DNA from: an uncultured Candidatus Saccharibacteria bacterium
Lineage (GTDB): Bacteria; Patescibacteriota; Saccharimonadia; Saccharimonadales; Saccharimonadaceae
Direction of reading: 5' to 3'
Length of the DNA stretch: 8,434 bases
Assembly: GCA_946185175.1 (NCBI GenBank)
Contig: CAMHIH010000031.1
Location: 1-8,434, forward strand
A model generated the notes under the pieces. It did not search any database. It was not told where the DNA came from and saw nothing but the letters and a program-made list of their open reading frames with translations. Each line of letters opens with the position of its first letter. The stretch's first letter is position 1. Shown one piece after another: positions 1 through 4,906 of this stretch. The position numbers were made by a program, and so were the translations under genes.

Positions 1-727
1 GATTTTCGTAACGTTTATCTTTTGGGTTTACTGCGACTGCCGTATCGCCAAAGAGAGTTTCTGGGCGCGTGGTGGATACGATAAGTTCACTGACTTCGTC
101 GGTGGGTTCTTCTAGCGGGTATGCAATACGCCAAAGTTTGCCTTGCTCGTCCTTATGGGTGACTTCAATATCAGCAAATGCGGTTTGATGCTTGGTGCAG
201 AAGTTGACGAGTTTTTCGCCACGATAGACTAAACCGTCGTCCCACATCTTTTTGAATGTGCTGTAGACGGCGTCAACTACTTTATTGTCGAGAGTAAAAG
301 TGAGGCTATCCCAATCGCAGGATGCGCCGAGACTGCGGAGCTGCAGCTCCATATTCCCCCTCTGTTCATGTACGAAGTTCCAAACCTGTTCATAAAGCTC
401 GTCGCGGGAGTAATCGAAACGAGTTTTACCTTGACTTTCGAGATAGCGTTCGTAGACGACCCAGGTCTCAAATCCTGCATGATCGGCGCCAGGAATATAC
501 CAGGTATCGTCGCCTTTTAGGCGGTGATAACGGGTGAGAATATCTTCTAGTGCGATAGTGAGTCCATGGCCAATATGAAGATTGCCGTTTGCATTTGGTG
601 GCGGCATAACGATGGTGTATTCTGGGCCTTTTTTGGTGTCGTTTGGTTTAAAGGCGCCGGATTTCTCCCAAAGAGCGTAGATGTCAGGCTCATATTGGTT
701 CGGCTCGTATGCTTTGCTGAACTTCAT
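1..727 (-). CDS. valS: Valyl-tRNA synthetase, N-terminal part (runs off the left edge)
   Basis: Class I aminoacyl-tRNA synthetase that charges tRNA-Val with valine in the cytoplasm. The 242 codons present read from ATG at 727 to the edge. The class I signature is at residues 41-54 (MPPPNANGNLHIGH), followed by the tRNA-synthetase I core with PGADHAGFETW (79-89) and FTLDNKVVDAV (144-154). The start of the CP1 editing domain is at about 219-234 (TTRPETLFGDTAVAV). That TTRPET..GDTAVAV block is the ValRS form and separates it from IleRS, which has TTTPWT there, although the ANG before HIGH is IleRS-like. The family is usually 850-950 aa, so about two thirds of the gene lies outside the window. 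The start is supported by a GGGAG ribosome site 10 bases upstream and by a promoter about 70 bases upstream. It is transcribed alone here; no neighbour on the same strand is close enough to share its promoter. Identification is near certain. Confidence 0.94.
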   Translation of the reverse strand, partial: MKFSKAYEPNQYEPDIYALWEKSGAFKPNDTKKGPEYTIVMPPPNANGNLHIGHGLTIALEDILTRYHRLKGDDTWYIPGADHAGFETWVVYERYLESQGKTRFDYSRDELYEQVWNFVHEQRGNMELQLRSLGASCDWDSLTFTLDNKVVDAVYSTFKKMWDDGLVYRGEKLVNFCTKHQTAFADIEVTHKDEQGKLWRIAYPLEEPTDEVSELIVSTTRPETLFGDTAVAVNPKDKRYEN

Positions 728-737
728 TGATTTTTTA

Positions 738-742
738 CTCCC
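738..742 (-). promoter_or_regulatory. Ribosome binding site of valS
   Basis: GGGAG on the minus strand, 10 bases before the valS ATG at 727. Spacing is slightly long. It is worth noting because most other genes in this window have no room for a Shine-Dalgarno sequence. Confidence 0.6.
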
Positions 743-795
743 GTTTTTTTTATATTGCTCTCCCCTATTAGCGGAGGCGAATGATATCTGTAAAA

Positions 796-824
796 ATTAT
801 ACCATATTTTAGCAGTTTTTATAA
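796..824 (-). promoter_or_regulatory. valS promoter (extended -10 TGG-TATAAT)
   Basis: Minus-strand TATAAT at 796-801 is preceded directly by TGG (802-804), a full extended -10. A weak -35 candidate TTATAA lies at 819-824, 17 bases away and matching TTGACA at only three positions. Transcription from here would give a leader of roughly 60 bases. The leader contains a small CTCC/GGAG hairpin but is far too short for a T-box. Confidence 0.7.
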
Positions 825-833
825 GCTTAGGTG

Positions 834-904
834 CGACCTCAGTTGACAGTTGAATTGGCCTTTTGCGTGAATTCGCAGTTTTGTGTCGACCCCAGTTGAC
901 AGTT
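834..904. repeat. Direct repeat pair, 18 bp, 17 of 18 identical
   Basis: CGACCTCAGTTGACAGTT at 834-851 and CGACCCCAGTTGACAGTT at 887-904 differ at one base and recur with a 53-bp period. The similarity spreads a few bases to both sides (GTG before, a variant of GAATT/CGATT after). Closely spaced repeats of this kind occur at the ends of some insertion sequences, where transposase binds several times. TTGACA inside the core matches a -35 box, but no -10 follows at usable distance on the plus strand, so a promoter reading is not supported. Confidence 0.7.
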
Positions 905-920
905 CGATTTTCAAAAAAAA

Positions 921-965
921 TTCACGTGAAAAATTTACCATTTTGTAGCAAAAACTTCACGTGAA
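921..965. repeat. Two copies of palindrome TTCACGTGAA
   Basis: Perfect 10-bp palindromes lie at 921-930 and 956-965, centre to centre 35 bp apart, each flanked by A-rich then T-rich runs (AAATTT on the right side of both). Two identical dyads at a fixed spacing look like a protein-binding site. No promoter overlaps them, so the bound protein and target gene are unknown. Confidence 0.6.
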
Positions 966-1166
966 ATTTGCATTCATCGTAAAAATATTGTTTAATACGG
1001 GATTTCCAGTATTTTCACACCAAATTTTGATACCCAAACCTCGATCTCACCGGGTTTGTGGTTTTAGTTTAGCACGAGCGGGTTGCTAATGTCAAAGGTG
1101 GCTAATATAAGGATAAGCATAATAGGGGAATTGTGTTTTTTGTGGAAAAATGCGGTGGATTTTCTG

Positions 1167-1175
1167 TGGTAAAAT
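1167..1175 (+). promoter_or_regulatory. Promoter of the 67-aa frame (extended -10 TGG-TAAAAT)
   Basis: TGG (1167-1169) followed by TAAAAT (1170-1175), ending 7 bases before the ATG at 1183. RNA would start at or next to that A, giving a leaderless message. No -35 is apparent. This site is the main reason to prefer ATG 1183 over the upstream ATG at 1150, which lies before the -10. Confidence 0.55.
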
Positions 1176-1182
1176 TTTGGTA

Positions 1183-1386
1183 ATGGCGTTTATTCGGAAA
1201 TTCAAGACGGCGAGTGGGGCAACGGGCGTGCAAGTTTGCTGGAAGCAGAATGGCGAAGTTGTAAAAACTGTGCATGTTGGTTCGGCGAATTCCGAACTTG
1301 GTTTGAAGAAATTGTTAAAAAAAGCGCAAAAAATTAAGGATGAGGGGAAGCGCTCGCTATTTGATTTATCGGATTACGATAACTGA
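1183..1386 (+). pseudogene. Orphan N-terminal domain of an IS1634/IS4-type transposase (67 aa)
   Basis: The frame reads MAFIRKFKTASGATGVQVCW to a TGA at 1384-1386, 67 residues. Its layout is the one I know from the start of IS1634-like (IS4 superfamily) transposases: a short beta region (IRK.KT.SGAT.VQ), then a HVGSA motif at about residues 32-36, an LLKKAQK helix (44-50), and a closing SLFDL at about 59-63. In the full enzymes this leads into a DDE catalytic domain of several hundred residues. Here the frame stops and a terminator and the convergent femX-like gene follow within 80 bases, so no catalytic part remains. It is either a decayed transposase or a truncated product kept as a small DNA-binding protein. 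The promoter and clean frame mean expression is possible. Family assignment is from memory of motif order and is moderately secure. Confidence 0.6.
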
Positions 1387-1394
1387 TTTTTGGT

Positions 1395-1422
1395 CAAAAA
1401 AATTTTTTTGCGCTGCGCGCAA
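1395..1422. repeat. A/T palindrome and GC hairpin after the 67-aa frame
   Basis: CAAAAAAATTTTTTTG at 1395-1410 is a perfect 16-bp palindrome. It overlaps TTGCGC-TGC-GCGCAA (1408-1422), a 6-bp stem with a 3-base loop followed by TTTAAG. The second could act as a weak plus-strand terminator for the 67-aa frame; the better terminator is just downstream. Confidence 0.45.
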
Positions 1423-1434
1423 TTTAAGTGCAGC

Positions 1435-1470
1435 AAAAAACCGCCCAGGGTAGGGCGGAATTATTATTTT
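1435..1470. terminator. Intrinsic terminator, bidirectional, at the 3' end of the femX-like gene
   Basis: Stem CCGCCC (1441-1446), loop AGGGTA, stem GGGCGG (1453-1458). On the minus strand the stem is followed by six T (1435-1440), a textbook intrinsic terminator beginning just after the stop codons of the femX-like gene at 1461-1466. On the plus strand the same stem is followed by a T-rich run (1461-1471), so it can also stop transcripts of the 67-aa frame. Confidence 0.88.
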
Positions 1471-2384
1471 TTGATTTTGCGGCGTAATTTATTGATTGGC
1501 CGGAGCATTTTATAGGCGTTGTATTTGAGCGGATTAATGACGAGATCCCAGGTTCCGGCATAGGTGACGAGTTCGCCACCAAATGATTTTTTAAATTTTG
1601 TGAAGCCGTACCACGGATGGTTTGGATCCTCGGAAGTGGTGACGCCCCAAAAATCGAATTTTTTGCGGCCGTTGTGTTTTGCGTCAATAATCATCTTGAC
1701 GAGCAAGACGATGCCGGCGTTCAATTTGCGATGTTCGTAATCAGCGCCGGTGTGGGCATAGTAACAAGTATCATCAGTGTCGTACATGAGTGCGGCGGCG
1801 ATAGGGGTGTCTTCGTAATCTACGATGTAGAGAGTTGCGAAATCGTGCTTGAGCTGATTTTCGAGGTATTTTTCGTCAAAAGTTTGAAAATTGTCGTTTT
1901 CGGAAACTTCGGAGAGCAACTTAAAGAGAATTTTCATGTCTTTGGGGTCGTGGCTGGTGTGAATAGTCATGCCTTTTTTCTCATAGTTGCGGTAATAGCG
2001 AACTTTACGAGATTCCATGCCGGCTAAAATGTCTTCTTCGCTCTGAGTGAGATCGAGCACCCAAGTATGTTGTGGTTCGATGTGGTGGGATTTTTTGAGG
2101 CCATTTTTGGTCATTTCTGCCTCAGTGAAGGGTAGAGTAGGCTCAATTCTGATAAAAATGGCATTTTGCTCAGCTGCGAGTTTTTTGAGCGATTCTAGGG
2201 CTGGCTTGAGGGCTTTTTTGTCATTTAGGGCAGGGCCATATGGTACAAAAAGGTAGTTTCCGAGTTTAGTGTGGCGCAAAATGGCCATATATTCGAATTT
2301 TTCAGATTTTTCGCGAAAAACTTTGCGACCTTCGTCTTCCTGGAATTTCTGCCAGGCAGGGGTCTGTAAAAAATGCATCTCCAT
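1464..2384 (-). CDS. FemX-type FemAB family peptidoglycan aminoacyltransferase
   Basis: FemAB enzymes (tandem GNAT-like folds) transfer amino acids from aminoacyl-tRNA to the stem peptide of lipid II, starting or extending the interpeptide bridge at the inner face of the membrane. The 306-residue product shows the family layout: YLFVPYGPAL (44-53) in the first domain, HTWVLDL (106-112) opening the second, RKVRYYRNYEKKGM (126-139) as the basic helix after it, FDFWGVTT (243-250), and FTKFKKSFGGELVTYAG (261-277), the conserved FK..FGGE. block. It is slightly shorter than typical FemX (about 330-340 aa). It ends in a basic tail (RRKIKK) with two in-frame TAA codons. The ATG is 38 bases after the upstream aminotransferase gene, so the two are probably co-transcribed, and an internal promoter lies in that gap. 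The start is MEM; the second M is an alternative. The amino acid donated cannot be read from sequence. Confidence 0.88.
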   Translation of the reverse strand: MEMHFLQTPAWQKFQEDEGRKVFREKSEKFEYMAILRHTKLGNYLFVPYGPALNDKKALKPALESLKKLAAEQNAIFIRIEPTLPFTEAEMTKNGLKKSHHIEPQHTWVLDLTQSEEDILAGMESRKVRYYRNYEKKGMTIHTSHDPKDMKILFKLLSEVSENDNFQTFDEKYLENQLKHDFATLYIVDYEDTPIAAALMYDTDDTCYYAHTGADYEHRKLNAGIVLLVKMIIDAKHNGRKKFDFWGVTTSEDPNHPWYGFTKFKKSFGGELVTYAGTWDLVINPLKYNAYKMLRPINKLRRKIKK

Positions 2385-2413
2385 AACTAGCTATTATTGT
2401 AGCACGGAGATGC
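2375..2413. repeat. 8-bp inverted repeat bracketing the femX-like promoter and start
   Basis: GCATCTCC (2375-2382) and GGAGATGC (2406-2413) are perfect inverted copies separated by 23 bases. The space between them holds the -10 element and the expected RNA start. The downstream arm contains part of the start region. In read-through mRNA from the upstream gene the arms could pair and bury the ATG; in DNA they could be an operator. Confidence 0.5.
2396..2404 (-). promoter_or_regulatory. Internal promoter of the femX-like gene (extended -10 TGC-TACAAT)
   Basis: Minus-strand TGC (2402-2404) and TACAAT (2396-2401), ending 11 bases before the ATG at 2384. The predicted start would leave a leader of only a few bases and no Shine-Dalgarno site. 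No credible -35 is present. Confidence 0.55.
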
Positions 2414-2422
2414 TTAAGTGTT

Positions 2423-3646
2423 TTATGCGTTTGGTGATATATTTTTGTTTTCCACAGGTGGTTGATTTTTTTCCACAGCTTTTTCCACAGGGGCGATAAG
2501 ATCAACTATGCGTTTGACGCGAGAAAGAGGGATGTCGGTTGGCAAACAAAGCACGCGTGGCGAAGCTGATTCGGCGATTGGGCATTCTTCTGGCTTGTAG
2601 TAATAGAGCTGATAGAATTTTGGGCCGGGGTAGAGCAGGGGCATATACCAGCGGCGTATAAAGAAGCCGGAGTTTGTTAGCAGGTCATAGGCATAATTTG
2701 CGAAGGTAGTATCTTCGAATAAAATAGGGTAGGCGAGGAGCGGCTCGTCGTGGTCGGCTACTGGAATAGTTTTGAACTTCTTTGATTTGAGGTGCTCGCG
2801 ATAATATTTTACGCATACAGTGCGATGTTCGTAGTTTGATCTTAGTGTATTGAGTTGCTTGAGAATAACGTTATTGACGTATTCGTTAGTGGTGCACGGT
2901 GTGGCTTGGCGGCCCTCTTGCTCGTATTCATAAACTGAAGGTTCGAGCATTTTTAGTTTGATTGCTAAATTGCGAACTGGAGTTTTGATGGGGCGGGGTA
3001 GGCGTTGAATGATGGAATTTTGGGCGCGATAAGTGCGAATGCGGAAGCTAAGTGATGAACTTGGCTGTTTGAGATTAATTAATTGGGCGCAAATTTCTTC
3101 GTAGAGTTTTGGATTTTTTTCTTTGAGCTTGGGATTGACGTAGATGGCACCGCCAAACTTAGTACCTTGAAGAACTTTTTCGACGCCAAAAGAGTGGGCG
3201 GAAATGTCGGCGAGTGGCTGATCATCGGTGCCGCGCGACATACGAAGTAGGCAGTGGGCAGAATCTTCGATTAGGATGAGGTGCCGTTTTTGGGCAATAT
3301 TATATAGATTATTTTTGTTATCAATAATGCCAAGAGTGTGCTGCATTACGATAGCACGAGTGTCGTTGGTGATTTTACTGGCAGGAATATCGCTAGTGGA
3401 GAGTAAGTCTGGGTCAATATCGACATAGCGCGGTTCGAGGCCACCGGCGAGAATCGGATTAATTGCGGTAATGCAGGTGTATGGGGTAGTGATGACATTG
3501 CCGGCGCCGAGTACTTCCTTGATTGCGGAAAAGACAGTTTCAAGTCCAAAGCGAGCCTTTAGGCAGAGAAACCAATCATCGGAATTTGTGTCGGTCATTT
3601 TGGCGATACTGCGACGAACTTTTAGGCTGCTTTCGATATAACTCAT
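2423..3646 (-). CDS. DegT/DnrJ/EryC1/StrS-family PLP-dependent aminotransferase
   Basis: A fold-type I aminotransferase of the family that mostly makes amino sugars attached to nucleotide carriers, for cell-surface glycans. From the ATG at 3646 it has 407 residues, the usual size. Visible motifs are TTPYTCIT (53-60) in the substrate/cofactor loop, IEDSAHCL (126-133) with Asp128 expected to contact the PLP ring nitrogen, and SFGVEKVLQGTKFGGAI (152-168) with Lys157 as the likely Schiff-base lysine and the GG that follows it in this family. The C-terminal RRWYMPLL...VLCLPTDIPLS stretch is also typical. An earlier in-frame GTG at 3661 overlaps the -10 hexamer and cannot be the start. The last 23 residues are a Pro/Glu/Lys tail with repeated (A/P)VE(K/N) units, outside the fold and encoded over three DnaA-box-like sequences. 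It lies upstream of the femX-like gene on one transcript. Substrate unknown; an amino-sugar or peptidoglycan-precursor role is inference from context. Confidence 0.85.
   Translation of the reverse strand: MSYIESSLKVRRSIAKMTDTNSDDWFLCLKARFGLETVFSAIKEVLGAGNVITTPYTCITAINPILAGGLEPRYVDIDPDLLSTSDIPASKITNDTRAIVMQHTLGIIDNKNNLYNIAQKRHLILIEDSAHCLLRMSRGTDDQPLADISAHSFGVEKVLQGTKFGGAIYVNPKLKEKNPKLYEEICAQLINLKQPSSSLSFRIRTYRAQNSIIQRLPRPIKTPVRNLAIKLKMLEPSVYEYEQEGRQATPCTTNEYVNNVILKQLNTLRSNYEHRTVCVKYYREHLKSKKFKTIPVADHDEPLLAYPILFEDTTFANYAYDLLTNSGFFIRRWYMPLLYPGPKFYQLYYYKPEECPIAESASPRVLCLPTDIPLSRVKRIVDLIAPVEKAVEKNQPPVENKNISPNA
2448..2490. promoter_or_regulatory. Three DnaA-box-like 9-mers in 43 bp
   Basis: TTTTCCACAG occurs three times in the same orientation, at 2448-2457, 2469-2478 and 2481-2490. 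TTTTCCACA differs from the DnaA box consensus TTATCCACA at one base. They lie inside the coding tail of the aminotransferase gene and also encode its repeated (A/P)VE(K/N) peptide, so a coding-repeat origin is an equal explanation. Confidence 0.35.
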
Positions 3647-3652
3647 ATGCTT

Positions 3653-3658
3653 ATTATA
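3653..3658 (-). promoter_or_regulatory. Aminotransferase promoter (-10 TATAAT), leaderless
   Basis: Consensus TATAAT on the minus strand, preceded by TGTG and ending only 6 bases before the ATG at 3646. Transcription is expected to begin at about the A of the ATG. No -35 match at normal spacing. Confidence 0.65.
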
Positions 3659-3680
3659 CACAATGCACTTTTTGTGGGCT

Positions 3681-3718
3681 TATTTGCCAACAAATATGTT
3701 CGCTTTATGAATATTCAT
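3681..3718. promoter_or_regulatory. Two dyad symmetries between divergent promoters
   Basis: TATTTG-CCAA-CAAATA (3681-3696, 6-bp arms) and the perfect 12-bp palindrome ATGAATATTCAT (3707-3718) sit in the 114-bp gap between the aminotransferase and second FemAB genes. The first lies at about -35 to -50 of the minus-strand promoter and the second at about -43 to -54 of the plus-strand promoter, positions suitable for regulator binding. Both are AT-rich, so chance is possible. Confidence 0.4.
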
Positions 3719-3745
3719 GGCGGGGAGTGAATAAAAAGATGGGCG

Positions 3746-3754
3746 TGGTAGAAT
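3746..3754 (+). promoter_or_regulatory. Promoter of the second FemAB gene (extended -10 TGG-TAGAAT)
   Basis: TGG (3746-3748) and TAGAAT (3749-3754) end 6 bases before the ATG at 3761, predicting a leaderless message. No -35 of quality is seen. Confidence 0.6.
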
Positions 3755-3760
3755 AAAGTT

Positions 3761-4906
3761 ATGAAATTTGTGGAGTTGAACGAAGCCGAATATCGAAAAT
3801 TTGAACAGAAAAATCCGTACGGGAATCTTTATCAAATGGCGGAACGGGCGGCTCTACGACGACGAATGGGGTGGCATGCTCATCTGTTGGGGGTAAAAGA
3901 AGATAATAAAATTATCGCCGGCTGTTTGGTTTTATCAAAAGACGGAATGATGATGGTGCCGATGGGGGGTGTATTGGATTGGGAAAATGAAAAAGTTATC
4001 GACTTTTGGTTAAAAAATCTACTCGATTACGCCAAAGAACACGGTGCAATTACGCTAGAAGTGTTTCCGCCAATTCGCCTAACAGTGCGTGATGTGAGTG
4101 GGGAAGTACTAGAAGATTTTAATCGCGATATGGTTTATCGCGTATTTGATAAAAACGGCTTCGAATATGAAGGTAAAACTACGGCAATTGAGAATAAAGC
4201 TAATCGCTGGGTGACGGTTAAGGATTTAAGCGGCTTTGCGACGATTGACGAAGTGAGGGCCTCCTATAAGAAGAATGTGCGTAACAAGCTGCGTAAATGT
4301 ACGCCGGATCTGGACATTATCGAGGTGTCGGACAAGAACGACTTAAAGGACGTAGCTTTCGCAATTGAGGGGAGCAATGAGAAAAATGGCGTGAAGAGTC
4401 GCAACCTTTCCTATTACGAAGATATTTGGGAGATTTTTGGCGACCAAGTCCATTTTATGCTGGCGCGCAATAAAGAGAATGGTGACGCCGTAGCTGGTCG
4501 GGTGATTTTTGATCATCCAAATGAAACGGTGAGTTTTATTTCTGGAACAGTACAAAAATATCGCCGGATGAATGCGATGACGGTTTTGCAGGACGATTTG
4601 TTGACTAAATGTTTCGAAAAAGGAATTAAGCGAGTTAACTTTTACGGTATGGAAGGGGATTTTTCCGAAAATAACCATCTGCTGGAATTCAAGAGCGGCT
4701 TTGGCGTAAAAGTAGAGGAATATATTGGCGGTTTTAAATATATTGTGGATGCTAAAGCGTATCGAAAACAAGAGATGAAGCGGCTAATTAGGGGTGCGGG
4801 TAGTAAAATTAAACGCAGTATTTTGACTGTTGTAAAAACTACAACAAGTAGACAAACAAAAATTACACGTAAAGTTATCGCAAAAGATTCGGAAGTTAAG
4901 AAATAA
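3761..4906 (+). CDS. FemA/FemB-type FemAB family peptidyltransferase (second paralogue)
   Basis: A second aminoacyl-tRNA-dependent transferase, expected to add amino acids to peptidoglycan stem or bridge peptides. The 381 residues contain NLYQMAERAALRRRMGW (22-38), the FemA-like start of domain 1, then RWVTVKDLSGF (149-159), SYKKNVRNKLRK (168-179) as the basic helix, NFYGMEGDF (293-301) and LLEFKSGFGVKVEEYIGGF (307-325), the FK.GFG..V.EYIG signature that is diagnostic of FemA/FemB. The long coiled-coil arm of Staphylococcus FemA is not seen. Residues from about 345 form a basic, Thr/Lys/Arg-rich tail beyond the fold. It differs clearly from the FemX-type protein nearby, so the two are old paralogues, perhaps adding successive residues. 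It is transcribed divergently from the aminotransferase-femX pair, has no ribosome site because it appears leaderless, and overlaps tsaD by 11 bp at the 3' ends. Confidence 0.87.
   Translation: MKFVELNEAEYRKFEQKNPYGNLYQMAERAALRRRMGWHAHLLGVKEDNKIIAGCLVLSKDGMMMVPMGGVLDWENEKVIDFWLKNLLDYAKEHGAITLEVFPPIRLTVRDVSGEVLEDFNRDMVYRVFDKNGFEYEGKTTAIENKANRWVTVKDLSGFATIDEVRASYKKNVRNKLRKCTPDLDIIEVSDKNDLKDVAFAIEGSNEKNGVKSRNLSYYEDIWEIFGDQVHFMLARNKENGDAVAGRVIFDHPNETVSFISGTVQKYRRMNAMTVLQDDLLTKCFEKGIKRVNFYGMEGDFSENNHLLEFKSGFGVKVEEYIGGFKYIVDAKAYRKQEMKRLIRGAGSKIKRSILTVVKTTTSRQTKITRKVIAKDSEVKK

Larger units (their letters stand above)
825..1166. other. Gene-free tract with repeats, probable mobile-element scar
   Basis: No convincing reading frame is present on either strand. 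The tract holds, in order, an 18-bp direct repeat pair (834-904), two copies of a 10-bp palindrome (921-965), and an inverted repeat CAAACC/GGTTTG at 1035-1040 and 1053-1058 whose plus-strand copy is followed by a T-rich stretch (a weak terminator candidate). A DnaA-box-like TGTGGAAAA lies at 1141-1149. The tract ends at a transposase N-terminal fragment, so I read it as the degraded end of an insertion element. This is inference; no element boundary or target duplication could be fixed. Confidence 0.45.

Noticed and set aside
728..795. T-box or other riboswitch in the valS leader
   Set aside because: The leader is only about 60-68 bases, with a 4-bp hairpin and no terminator/antiterminator pair; T-boxes need much more sequence.
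843..905. Plus-strand promoters from the two TTGACA motifs in the direct repeats
   Set aside because: No acceptable -10 follows either motif at 15-19 bases, and no gene starts nearby on that strand.
834..965. CRISPR array
   Set aside because: Only two copies of each repeat, spacing unlike spacer units, and no cas genes in the window.
1150..1182. Upstream ATG at 1150 as the start of the transposase fragment
   Set aside because: It lies before the -10 element at 1170-1175, the added residues do not fit the family start, and MAFIRKF from 1183 matches the usual transposase N-terminus.
1617..2027. 136-residue plus-strand reading frame opposite the femX-like gene
   Set aside because: It is antisense to a well-supported gene, has no ribosome site or promoter, and its hydrophobic composition is what the complement of acidic and lysine codons gives.
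3647..3661. In-frame GTG at 3661 as the aminotransferase start
   Set aside because: The GTG and following codons overlap the TATAAT promoter, so that codon would not be in the transcript; ATG at 3646 is placed exactly for a leaderless start.
4343..4771. 142-residue minus-strand frame opposite the second FemAB gene
   Set aside because: Shadow of the FemAB coding sequence; no family motif or start signals.
4828..4844. Minus-strand terminator for tsaD
   Set aside because: The dyad is only 6 bp, AT-rich, and has no T-run after it on the minus strand.
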